In this document: in pieces, positions 1-6,291 of the stretch | How positions within the stretch are numbered: position 1 is the first letter of the stretch | How the letters are laid out: the number at the start of each line of letters is the position of its first letter | Origin: Burkholderiales bacterium | GTDB lineage: Bacteria; Pseudomonadota; Gammaproteobacteria; Burkholderiales; Casimicrobiaceae | Direction of reading: 5' to 3' | Length of the DNA: 12,034 bases | Assembly: GCA_031275075.1 (NCBI GenBank) | Contig: JAISPI010000176.1 | Coordinates: 1 to 12,034, forward strand | Notes under the pieces: generated by a model | The model's database searches: none | Told to the model about the DNA's origin: nothing | What the model saw: only the letters and a program-made list of their open reading frames with translations | Translations under genes and position numbers: made by a program

Positions 1-76
1 TGGTGCCGACAGAGAGATTCGAACTCCCGACCAACGGTTTACAAAACCGCTGCTCTACCAGCTGAGCTATGTCGGC
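1..76 (-). tRNA. tRNA-Thr (anticodon UGU)
   Basis: The reverse complement folds into a complete 76-nt cloverleaf. The 7-bp acceptor stem pairs GCCGACA with TGTCGGC, followed by discriminator A and a genome-encoded CCA (positions 1-3). The D-arm stem is GCTC/GAGC. The anticodon stem is GCGGT/ACCGT around loop TTTGTAA, giving anticodon TGT (decodes ACA and other ACN threonine codons). The T-loop is TTCGAAT. The gene lies 50 nt downstream of sspB on the same strand and has its own promoter-like sequence just upstream. Confidence 0.97.
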
Positions 77-79
77 GTA

Positions 80-115
80 AGCGCGCATTGTAGCGTAAAA
101 CATGCGTGCTTAACA
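80..115 (-). promoter_or_regulatory. Putative tRNA-Thr promoter with GC-rich discriminator
   Basis: On the minus strand a near-consensus -10 box TACAAT (92 down to 87) ends 10 nt before the tRNA 5' end, which would put the transcription start near 80. It is followed directly by GCGCGC, a GC-rich discriminator of the kind typical of stringently controlled stable-RNA promoters. The -35 box is weak: with a 17-nt spacer the hexamer is TGTTAA (115-110). The -10 and discriminator are seen in the sequence; control by ppGpp is inference. Confidence 0.5.
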
Positions 116-126
116 TGAAGCGTTTG

Positions 127-540
127 TTATTTCACCAGTTTCAGATGCGGTGAACGGGCCGGTGGCGTTTTGTCTTTGTTTCTTTCCGGCGAAGCGGAAG
201 ATGCGTCTCCCTCTGCTGTTTCACCGGAAACCGGCGCATTAAAGAACAGTCCATAGTTGGTCTCTTTGGCGAAGATCGCCGCCACTGCCGAAAATGGAAT
301 CGCCACGTCTTGTGATACGCCGTCAAAGCGTGCCGAAAACATAATCCAGTCGTTGTCGATGGTCAATTGATGCGCTGTCCGCGCGCTCAAATTGAAAACG
401 ATTTCACCGTTGTTCACATACGCCATCGGCACACGGGTATCGTCGTTGACTTTAACGACGAGGTACGGCGTCAGATCTTTCTCGGCGCACCATTCGCACA
501 GGGCGCGCACGAGGTAAGGCTTGGCGGAAGATTCAGACAT
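127..540 (-). CDS. sspB: ClpXP protease specificity-enhancing factor SspB
   Basis: The 137-aa protein matches SspB, the adaptor that binds ssrA-tagged, ribosome-stalled proteins and delivers them to the ClpXP protease. Residues about 1-105 form the substrate-binding domain (opening KPYLVRALCEWCAEKDLTPY; later VAIPFSAVAAIFAKETNYGL). Residues about 106-128 are a polar, probably disordered linker. The C-terminus PHLKLVK resembles the E. coli tail that docks on the ClpX N-domain (LRVVK). The gene is 38 nt downstream of sspA on the same strand and is probably co-transcribed. The start is the only ATG giving the conserved N-terminus; no strong Shine-Dalgarno is visible. It is shorter than E. coli SspB because of a shorter linker. 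Confidence 0.95.
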   Translation of the reverse strand: MSESSAKPYLVRALCEWCAEKDLTPYLVVKVNDDTRVPMAYVNNGEIVFNLSARTAHQLTIDNDWIMFSARFDGVSQDVAIPFSAVAAIFAKETNYGLFFNAPVSGETAEGDASSASPERNKDKTPPARSPHLKLVK

Positions 541-578
541 TCACATGTTCAGCCGGTTTTCTCCGGCAACCGTTTTAT

Positions 579-1178
579 TTATTTCCGCATCCCGCGTTCA
601 GCCGAAGTCAGCGCTTCAGAAAACGCAGGCCGTGAAAACAGCCGTTCAGCGTATTTCATCAGCGGCATCGCCTGTTTGGGTAATTCGATTCCATAATAAT
701 CAAGCCGCCACAACAGTGGCGTCAACGCGACATCGAGCATCGAATATTCTTCGCCGAGCAGGTATTTGTGCTTGGAAAACATCGGAACCATTTGCAACAA
801 CACATCGCGTACATGCGCGCGCGCTTTTTCCTGGTTCTTGACGCTTTTGCTTTCAAGATCGCCGATGTGCGAAAAAATTTCTTTTTCGAAACGGAACAGG
901 AAATAGCGGGCACGGGCACGCATGACCGGATCGGGTGGCATCAGTTGCGGATGCGGAAAACGCTCATCAATATATTCATTGATGATGTTCGATTCGTGCA
1001 GGATCAGGTCGCGCTCAACCAATACAGGCACTTCGTTGTAGGGGTTCATCAGCGCGATGTCTTCCGACTTTTTTTCAAGATCGACATCAACGACCTGAAA
1101 ATCCATCCCTTTTTCGTAGAGTACGATGCGACAACGTTGACTGAACGGATCCGTAGTGCCGGAATAAAGGGTCATCAT
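579..1178 (-). CDS. sspA: Stringent starvation protein A, GST-fold RNA polymerase-associated regulator
   Basis: The 199-aa protein has an N-terminal thioredoxin-like glutathione S-transferase domain (MMTLYSGTTDPFSQRC, then NEVPVLVERD and ESNIINEYIDERFPHP) and an all-helical C-terminal domain. SspA binds RNA polymerase and changes promoter choice in stationary phase or starvation; it is not thought to be an active transferase. The PHP stretch (residues 75-77) is the surface patch known to matter in E. coli SspA. An in-frame ATG exists 48 nt upstream (1226), but family members begin at the MM here and a GGAG lies about 11 nt before it, so I take 1178. A weak TAAAAT -10-like box lies at 1240-1235 on the minus strand. 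sspB follows. In many betaproteobacteria sspA follows petC; here a divergent protease gene lies upstream. Confidence 0.94.
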   Translation of the reverse strand: MMTLYSGTTDPFSQRCRIVLYEKGMDFQVVDVDLEKKSEDIALMNPYNEVPVLVERDLILHESNIINEYIDERFPHPQLMPPDPVMRARARYFLFRFEKEIFSHIGDLESKSVKNQEKARAHVRDVLLQMVPMFSKHKYLLGEEYSMLDVALTPLLWRLDYYGIELPKQAMPLMKYAERLFSRPAFSEALTSAERGMRK

Positions 1179-1349
1179 TTGCGGGTTGTCTCCAAATAGC
1201 CGACAGGCATCCTTGACAGATACCATAAACGATCATTTTACCTGTTACAGCACGGGAAAACCACTCTGCCCTGTCAAACCTGTTTCTTTCGCCAATAGAT
1301 CGGAAACACCGCCGCCGCACGGCGAACGGAAACATGCCATAGTCATTGC

Positions 1350-1357
1350 TATAAAAT
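1350..1357 (+). promoter_or_regulatory. Putative extended -10 promoter of the DegQ-like gene
   Basis: TATAAAAT is preceded directly by TGC, which fits the extended -10 pattern (TGn-TATAAT). It ends about 26 nt before the ATG at 1384, so the leader would be short, around 20 nt. No convincing -35 box is seen, as is often true of extended -10 promoters. The leader also lacks a clear Shine-Dalgarno. The 1179-1383 gap between the divergent sspA and protease genes is the only upstream space for both promoters. Confidence 0.4.
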
Positions 1358-1383
1358 AGCGGCAAAACATCCTTTCCTTCGTC

Positions 1384-2583
1384 ATGATGCTACGCTCCCT
1401 CTGGCTTTTATTCGCTCAAGGTGTCACATTGGCGCTGGCGGCTCTTTTCGTTGTCGCTACGCTACGCCCCGATCTTTTGCCTGAGCGCTGGCATGCGGCG
1501 ACACACACTCAAGATGTGGTTGTTCTCAATAAGACGCCGGTCGCTCTGGAAAACTTCACCCCCAGTCATTTATCGCTGGCGCCGGCCGTCAAGAACGCCA
1601 TCCCGGCGGTAGTCAACCTTTCCATCCGCCACGAAGCCGAGGGAGCAGAGGGTGGCGATTCTCTTTTTTCCGATCGCTATTTTTCCCTTTTTTCCGATCG
1701 CTATTTTTCTCCGTATCAGAACCATAAGTCGCTCAGAAAAATGACCAGCCTCGGCTCCGGCGTAATCGTTTCATCGCAAGGGCACATCCTGACCAATTAT
1801 CACGTTGTGCGAAAGACGGACGATATCCGGGTGTCGCTCGCTGATGGCCGGATATTCTCCGCAAAAATCCGTGGGGTCGATCCGGAAACCGATCTCGCCG
1901 TACTTCAGGTTGATGCTCAGCCGCCTTTGCCCGTGATTACGTTCGCCGATATGAACAGTGTTCAGGTAGGCGATATTGTGCTGGCCATCGGCAATCCGTT
2001 CGGCTTCGGAAATTCGGTCTCAATGGGAATTGTATCGGCGCTGGACCGCAACATGTCGGGAGCCGGCCAGCACGAAAATTTCATTCAGACTGACGCCTCG
2101 ATCAATCCCGGCAATTCGGGGGGGGCGCTGATCGACACTTCCGGAAACCTGATCGGTATCAACAGCACGAGTTATTCCCCGTCAGGAAATTCCCTCGGAA
2201 TCGGTTTCGCGATCCCGGTGTCGCTGGCGCAAAACGTGATGACCCAGATTATTGAGACCGGCGAAGTTTCGCGTGGCTGGCTGGGTATCGAGCCGCAGAC
2301 ACTGGAACCGGAAACGGCAAAACAGCTGTCACTGCCTGACGCTCAAAACGGCGGTGTGCTAATCATCGGTTTGCAGAAAGGCGGACCGGCAGACCGCGCC
2401 GGCATGCAATTCCACGACATCATTGCAGAAATCAACGGAAAGCCAGTTCGTAACGCCTATCAACTGTTATCACGGATCGCCGAACTGGCTCCCGGTGATA
2501 CAGCGCAGTTACGTATTTGGCGCGCCTCGCAATGGCGAGACATCAAGATCGAAGTTGACAGACATCCATTACGTTCGTCCTGA
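1384..2583 (+). CDS. Membrane-anchored HtrA/Deg-family serine protease with one PDZ domain
   Basis: The 399-aa protein is an S1C (DegP/DegQ/DegS/HtrA) trypsin-like protease for quality control of envelope proteins. Residues about 4-26 are a hydrophobic N-terminal segment with no signal-peptidase motif, so it is probably an inner-membrane anchor with the rest in the periplasm, as in DegS. The catalytic triad is visible: His140 in ILTNYHVV, Asp170 in ETDLAVL and Ser245 in GNSGGAL. A single PDZ domain spans about residues 297-392 (RGWLGIE, GGPADRAGM, DIIAEINGKPV). Residues 94-109 contain the 8-residue sequence LFSDRYFS twice in tandem, from a 24-bp DNA duplication in the linker before the protease domain. 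The gene converges on tatC, 14 nt away. Orthologues at this locus are often called DegQ, but the one-PDZ layout is DegS-like, so I give no symbol. Confidence 0.93.
   Translation: MMLRSLWLLFAQGVTLALAALFVVATLRPDLLPERWHAATHTQDVVVLNKTPVALENFTPSHLSLAPAVKNAIPAVVNLSIRHEAEGAEGGDSLFSDRYFSLFSDRYFSPYQNHKSLRKMTSLGSGVIVSSQGHILTNYHVVRKTDDIRVSLADGRIFSAKIRGVDPETDLAVLQVDAQPPLPVITFADMNSVQVGDIVLAIGNPFGFGNSVSMGIVSALDRNMSGAGQHENFIQTDASINPGNSGGALIDTSGNLIGINSTSYSPSGNSLGIGFAIPVSLAQNVMTQIIETGEVSRGWLGIEPQTLEPETAKQLSLPDAQNGGVLIIGLQKGGPADRAGMQFHDIIAEINGKPVRNAYQLLSRIAELAPGDTAQLRIWRASQWRDIKIEVDRHPLRSS
1663..1709 (+). repeat. In-frame 24-bp tandem duplication inside the protease gene
   Basis: Positions 1663-1685 and 1687-1709 are identical over 23 bp at a 24-bp period. 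Each copy encodes LFSDRYFS (residues 94-101 and 102-109); the only difference is at the unit boundary (1686 C, 1710 T). The period is a multiple of three, so the frame is kept. The near-identity suggests a recent slippage or short-repeat expansion. Confidence 0.95.
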
Positions 2584-2597
2584 ACCGGATCAAAACC

Positions 2598-3371
2598 TCA
2601 CGCTTTGGCGTCTTTCGCCGCGTTTTCCACTTCGGGCGCGTTGCGGCTTGTGATAAAACGCGATAAAAACATCCCGAATTCGTAAAGCAACCAGAGCGGA
2701 AACGCCAGAAACAATTGCGATAACACATCGGGCGGCGTAAAAATCGCCGCGACAACAAACGCGCCGACAATAATGTACGGACGAGCGCGTTTGAATTGTT
2801 CCAGAGAGACGATATTCATGTACACCAACACCATCACGATGACCGGCGTTTCAAAGGTCACCCCGAACGCCAGAAACATCGTGAACACAAAACTCAAATA
2901 TTTGTCGATGTCGGTCATCATGTTGACGCCGTCCGGTGTCATGCTGGCGAAAAACTTGAAGACCACCGGAAACACGATGAAATAGGCGAACGCCATCCCG
3001 ATCAGAAACAGAACCAGACTCGACAACAAAACAGGAATCACCAGCTTCTTCTCGTGCTGATACAAGCCGGGGGCGACAAACGCCCATATTTGCCAGAGCA
3101 CATACGGCAGCGTGATCAGAAACGCCGTCATCGCCGTCACTTTCAACGGTACGAAAAACGGTGCCGTTACGTCTGTCGCAATCATGGACGTGCCTTCCGG
3201 CAGCACAGTCATCAACGGCTGCGCCAAAAATGCGTAAATATCTCGCGCCCACGGAACCAGGATAAGCAGCACAACAAGAATCGCAATAATGATGCGCAAC
3301 AACCGGTCACGCAACTCGATCAGATGTGAAATGAAGGTTTCCTGCCGGGTGTTTTGTTCCTGCTCGCTCAT
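2598..3371 (-). CDS. tatC: Sec-independent protein translocase subunit TatC
   Basis: The 257-aa polytopic protein is the TatC core of the twin-arginine translocase, which recognises the RR signal peptide of folded precursors at the inner membrane. Family features are the N-terminal cytoplasmic FISHLIELRDRLLR, the conserved periplasmic PLMTVLP region, six predicted membrane segments and the FGVTFETPV motif with the conserved Glu. Its stop is 14 nt from that of the convergent protease gene. tatB ends in TGA whose A is the first base of this ATG (TGATG), so translation is likely coupled; a GGGGGAG run lies just upstream. An overlapping GTG at 3374 would add one residue and is less likely. The length is normal for the family. 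Confidence 0.97.
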   Translation of the reverse strand: MSEQEQNTRQETFISHLIELRDRLLRIIIAILVVLLILVPWARDIYAFLAQPLMTVLPEGTSMIATDVTAPFFVPLKVTAMTAFLITLPYVLWQIWAFVAPGLYQHEKKLVIPVLLSSLVLFLIGMAFAYFIVFPVVFKFFASMTPDGVNMMTDIDKYLSFVFTMFLAFGVTFETPVIVMVLVYMNIVSLEQFKRARPYIIVGAFVVAAIFTPPDVLSQLFLAFPLWLLYEFGMFLSRFITSRNAPEVENAAKDAKA

Positions 3372-3889
3372 CACTCCCCCGGTTTCCGATTGGATGTCGG
3401 CAGCGCATCAGGAATACTCAATTCGACCTCGCCTTGCAACGAGGCCGGAACCGTCACCGGCGGTTCGGCTTCAATCTCTGTTGTCGTGGCTGAATCGGCA
3501 ACAGCAGTCGTTGTCTGTGTTTCTTTGTTCGTTGCTTCTTCGCCTGTCGTTTGCGTTGCCGGCTTGTCCTCGGCAATGCGGTTCAATTCCGACTCCATTT
3601 CTTGCACGCTGCCTTCCGCCTGTTTCACCGTCTTTTCGGTTTCTTGCACGACGGATCGCACCGACTTCTCGATATCCTTACCGATGTCTTGCATCGATTG
3701 CTGGACTTTGCGTAATTCATCCAACTCCATTTCACGCTGAATATCGGATTTGATTTCGCTCACATAGCGCTGCGCCCTGCCTAGCAGAAGACCGAGCGTG
3801 CGCACCGTTTTCGGCAAACGTTTGGGGCCAATCACAATCATCGCCACCAGAGCGATGATGAGAATTTGTGCAAAACTGATATCGAACAT
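3371..3889 (-). CDS. tatB: Sec-independent protein translocase subunit TatB
   Basis: The protein is about 172 aa. It starts with MFDISFAQILIIALVAMIV, a short periplasmic end followed by a membrane helix, then the TatB hinge IGPKRLPKTVRTLG and an amphipathic helix. Next comes a long charged, probably coiled-coil stretch (about residues 40-115) and a low-complexity tail rich in Thr, Glu and Ala, of the sort usual in TatB. TatB partners TatC in the signal-peptide receptor complex. An in-frame GTG at 3901 has a well-placed GGAGGG (10-nt spacing) and would add MPDL; the ATG at 3889 gives the family-typical MFDI start but lacks its own Shine-Dalgarno. The start is therefore uncertain by 4 residues. 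The gene sits between tatA (71 nt upstream) and tatC (1-nt overlap). Confidence 0.94.
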   Translation of the reverse strand: MFDISFAQILIIALVAMIVIGPKRLPKTVRTLGLLLGRAQRYVSEIKSDIQREMELDELRKVQQSMQDIGKDIEKSVRSVVQETEKTVKQAEGSVQEMESELNRIAEDKPATQTTGEEATNKETQTTTAVADSATTTEIEAEPPVTVPASLQGEVELSIPDALPTSNRKPGE

Positions 3890-3960
3890 AAGATCGGGCA
3901 CACGGGATACGCCCTCCGGGCAATCCCGGGCGCGTTTCCCTCCCTCAGCGTTTTAGCGTT

Positions 3961-4200
3961 TTACGCGTGCGTTTTATCGTTTTCTTTTTTCACTTCGGCA
4001 TCAAATGTCTGGCCGGCGATTTTCTGCGTCGGCGTCTCGGCCGTCTTCGTCTCATCGTCGGACGCTTCTTTCATGCCCTCTTTAAAGCCTTTGACGGCTT
4101 TACCAAGATCGCCGCCCAGACTGCTCAGTTTTTTGGTGCCAAACACCAACACCACCACCAACAACACGATTAACCAGTGCCAAATACTCAAAGAACCCAT
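3961..4200 (-). CDS. tatA: Sec-independent protein translocase subunit TatA
   Basis: The 79-aa protein forms the oligomeric translocation component of the Tat system. It has the canonical layout: a short N-terminus, a membrane helix (WHWLIVLLVVVLVF), the hinge FGTKKL, an amphipathic helix (GGDLGKAVKGFKEGM) and a short acidic/basic disordered tail. FGTKKL plus a short tail identifies TatA rather than TatB, as does its place first in tatABC. A strong AGGAG lies 5 nt before the ATG. It is 42 nt downstream of hinT on the same strand. Confidence 0.97.
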   Translation of the reverse strand: MGSLSIWHWLIVLLVVVLVFGTKKLSSLGGDLGKAVKGFKEGMKEASDDETKTAETPTQKIAGQTFDAEVKKENDKTHA

Positions 4201-4242
4201 GACTTCTCCTCAACACTTCGGCGGCTCACGCCACCGCCTTCA

Positions 4243-4599
4243 TCACCGCGCCAACATTGGCCCCAACGGCTGGGGCCCGCTAACGATATGGATGTGCAAA
4301 TGCTGCACCTCTTGCTGCCCTATCCGCCCGGCGTTGACAATAACCCGAAAACCGTCATCGGCTCCCTGGGCTGTTGCCAGCGTTGGCACCAAGGCCAGTA
4401 TTTTGCCTAAAAGCGGCGCGTCTGTCTCGCTTACTTGCGCCAGCGACGCAATATGCTTTTTGGGAATTACCAGAACATGAATCGGCGCAACCGGTTTGAT
4501 GTCGAGAAACGCCAGAACGTCATCGTCCTCAAAAACCTTTTTGGCAGGGATTTCCCCACGGACGATCTTGCAGAAAATACAGTTGTCTTGCTCGCTCAT
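4243..4599 (-). CDS. hinT: HIT-family purine nucleoside phosphoramidase (HinT)
   Basis: The 118-aa protein is a histidine-triad hydrolase of the HINT branch, which cleaves adenosine 5'-phosphoramidates and aminoacyl-adenylates in the cytoplasm. The signature HLHIH at residues 100-104 carries the catalytic triad, and Cys7, Cys10 and His49 with His100 form the zinc site of many bacterial members. The N-terminus CIFCKIVRGEIPAKKVFEDD and central PVAPIHVLVIPKKHIASL are typical. An AAGGAAG lies 5 nt upstream of the ATG. The gene leads the hinT-tatABC block. In related betaproteobacteria the histidine operon usually lies between murA and this gene, but here the gap is only 125 nt. Confidence 0.96.
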   Translation of the reverse strand: MSEQDNCIFCKIVRGEIPAKKVFEDDDVLAFLDIKPVAPIHVLVIPKKHIASLAQVSETDAPLLGKILALVPTLATAQGADDGFRVIVNAGRIGQQEVQHLHIHIVSGPQPLGPMLAR

Positions 4600-4606
4600 C
4601 GTGTCT

Positions 4607-4648
4607 TCCTTTCGCGCTTTCCCTTTCGCATCTTCCCTTCCGCATCTT
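4607..4648 (-). repeat. Degenerate 14-bp tandem repeat in the hinT leader
   Basis: Units 4621-4634 and 4635-4648 differ at one base (CCCTTTCGCATCTT and CCCTTCCGCATCTT on plus). The preceding 4607-4620 matches the unit at 10 of 14 positions. On the transcribed strand this is a purine-rich run of GGAAGATGCG-like units leading into the hinT Shine-Dalgarno. It lies in the short murA-hinT gap. Confidence 0.7.
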
Positions 4649-4724
4649 CCATTTTCACCGACTACCCGGAATCACGGCGTAATTGTTAGTGTACCGCAAG
4701 CCCCCGGCGCCAAACCAACTCCGT

Positions 4725-5996
4725 TCATGACAAAACCGTTTCGCCGGTTTTCGCCCGCCGGATCGACGCGCCCAGTCCCGACAACTTCTCCTCGATTTTT
4801 TCATATCCGCGATCGAGATGGTAAATGCGGTCAATGGTCGTTTCGCCGTCCGCCATCAAGCCAGCAATCACCAGACACGCCGACGCGCGCAAATCGGTTG
4901 CCATCACCGTCGCTCCGGACAGTTTCGAAACGCCATGGACACGCGCCGTATTGCCATCGACGTCGATATCGGCGCCCAACCGTTTCAGTTCCTGAACATG
5001 CATCATCCGGCTCTCGAAAATCGTTTCAATCAACGTCGATGTCCCTTTGGCGCAGGTCGCCAACGCCATCATCTGCGCCTGCATATCGGTCGGGAAGCCC
5101 GGATACGGCGCCGTGACAAGGTCAAACGCTTTGCCGATGCCGTTGCTGCGTAACGTGATCGTATTTTGCCCTGTTTCGATTTGTGCGCCAGCCCGGCGCA
5201 GCACATCGAGCACGCTGTCCAGAATCGTTGCATCGGTATCGCGCAGCACAACCTCCCCGCGCGTCGCTGCCGCTGCCGTCAGAAACGTGCCGCTCTCGAT
5301 GCGGTCGGGCATGATCCGGTGTTCGGCGCCATGCAACGCCGCCACACCTTCGATTTCGATACGCGGCGTGCCGGCGCCGCGAATTTTGGCGCCCATCGCT
5401 GTCAAACAACGCGCCAAATCGGTAACTTCCGGTTCGCAAGCGGCGTTATCAAGCACCGTCGTGCCTTCAGCCAGCGTTGCCGCCATCAACAAATTCTCGG
5501 TGCCGGTCACCGACACCACATCAAACGTAAAATGCGCGCCTTTGAGTTTCGACGCGTGGGCAGAAATGTAGCCGTGCTCCAGATCAATGACCGCGCCCAT
5601 CGCCTGCAAACCCTTGATGTGCTGATCAACCGGCCGCAACCCGATCGCGCAGCCACCGGGCATGGATACCCGCGCCTCGCCGCAACGCGCCAGCAGCGGC
5701 CCCAGCGCCAAAATCGACGCCCGCATCGTCTTCACCAATTCATACGGCGCCAACGGCCAATCAATCGTCGCCGCATCAAGTGTGACGCCGCCATCGTGGC
5801 GCGTCACCTTGACCCCCATCTGCGACAACAGCGTTTCCATCGTCCGCACATCGTTCAACTGTGGCCGGTTGTGCAACACCAACGGTGTCGCGCTCAACAG
5901 CGCTGCGCACAATTCCGGCAGCGCCGCATTCTTGGCGCCGGAAATTTTGACTTCCCCTTTAAGCGGCTGCCCGCCCTTGATCAGCAACTTGTCCAT
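4725..5996 (-). CDS. murA: UDP-N-acetylglucosamine 1-carboxyvinyltransferase (MurA)
   Basis: The 423-aa cytoplasmic enzyme transfers enolpyruvate from PEP to UDP-GlcNAc, the first committed step of peptidoglycan synthesis and the fosfomycin target. All main active-site residues can be read: Lys22-Asn23 in ISGAKNAALP, Cys116 in PGGCAIGLRPVD (the residue alkylated by fosfomycin; Asp here would confer resistance), Asp304 in FPTDMQAQ, Arg370 in DLRAS and Arg396 in HLDRGYEK. The length is normal for the family. A frame upstream extends to 6059 but overlaps ibaG and has no family similarity; MDKLLIKGG is the usual N-terminus. AAGG lies 6 nt before the ATG at 5996; an adjacent ATG at 5999 is the alternative. 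It follows ibaG by 8 nt. Confidence 0.97.
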   Translation of the reverse strand: MDKLLIKGGQPLKGEVKISGAKNAALPELCAALLSATPLVLHNRPQLNDVRTMETLLSQMGVKVTRHDGGVTLDAATIDWPLAPYELVKTMRASILALGPLLARCGEARVSMPGGCAIGLRPVDQHIKGLQAMGAVIDLEHGYISAHASKLKGAHFTFDVVSVTGTENLLMAATLAEGTTVLDNAACEPEVTDLARCLTAMGAKIRGAGTPRIEIEGVAALHGAEHRIMPDRIESGTFLTAAAATRGEVVLRDTDATILDSVLDVLRRAGAQIETGQNTITLRSNGIGKAFDLVTAPYPGFPTDMQAQMMALATCAKGTSTLIETIFESRMMHVQELKRLGADIDVDGNTARVHGVSKLSGATVMATDLRASACLVIAGLMADGETTIDRIYHLDRGYEKIEEKLSGLGASIRRAKTGETVLS

Positions 5997-6004
5997 CATG
6001 TGCC

Positions 6005-6280
6005 TTATTTTTGTGCGCCGGTCTGTCGGGCACGAATGTCCTGTTGCACCGCCGCCCATTCGGCAGGCGTCAGCGTCGTCATCGACAGCGCATGGATTTC
6101 CTCGTCCATCCGGCTGCCAAGTGTTTTATACACCAATTGATGGCGCTTGACACGAGACAAACCCTCAAACGCCGTCGTCACAATTAACGCCTCGAAATGC
6201 TGGCCGTCGCCACGCACCTGCACATCGTCGCATTCCAGCTCCGCCACAATTGATTGCCGGATGGATTCCGGTGTCACCAT
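6005..6280 (-). CDS. ibaG: BolA-family protein IbaG
   Basis: The 91-aa protein is a BolA/IbaG-type member with the class II-like KH fold. It shows the family core DGQHFEALIVTTAFEGLSRVKRHQLVYKTLG and EIHALSMTTLTPAEW; the conserved histidines are those that bind [2Fe-2S] clusters with monothiol glutaredoxins. IbaG acts in iron-sulfur cluster handling and acid stress. Its position directly upstream of murA, as in E. coli, separates it from BolA proper. AAGGAG lies 6 nt before the ATG, and the gene starts 11 nt after the permease stop. Confidence 0.95.
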   Translation of the reverse strand: MVTPESIRQSIVAELECDDVQVRGDGQHFEALIVTTAFEGLSRVKRHQLVYKTLGSRMDEEIHALSMTTLTPAEWAAVQQDIRARQTGAQK

Positions 6281-6291
6281 CGCTTACTCCT

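Noticed and set aside
1179..1226. Upstream in-frame ATG that would extend SspA by 16 residues
   Set aside because: The extra residues do not resemble SspA N-termini, which begin at the MM-hydrophobic-YSGTT motif, and a ribosome-site-like GGAG lies before the inner start.
1310..1324. CGCCG/CGGCG hairpin between sspA and the protease gene
   Set aside because: The stem is only 5 bp, has no T-run, and sits in GC-rich sequence where such pairing is expected by chance.
2796..3329. 177-codon plus-strand open frame opposite tatC
   Set aside because: Composition is dominated by His, Arg, Gln and Asp with no hydrophobic core; it mirrors the well-supported tatC.
4621..4648. Possible CRISPR-like or regulatory repeat array before hinT
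   Set aside because: Units are only 14 bp, directly adjacent without spacers, and about three in number; a simple tandem repeat explains it.
5997..6059. Upstream extension of MurA (MGGGATGHSC...)
   Set aside because: It lies within the end of ibaG, has no family similarity, and MDKLLIKGG is the normal MurA start with AAGG at good spacing.
5166..6140. 324-codon plus-strand open frame opposite murA
   Set aside because: It is an antisense shadow: very rich in Arg, His and Gln, with no domain pattern, and murA on the other strand is complete with all active-site residues.
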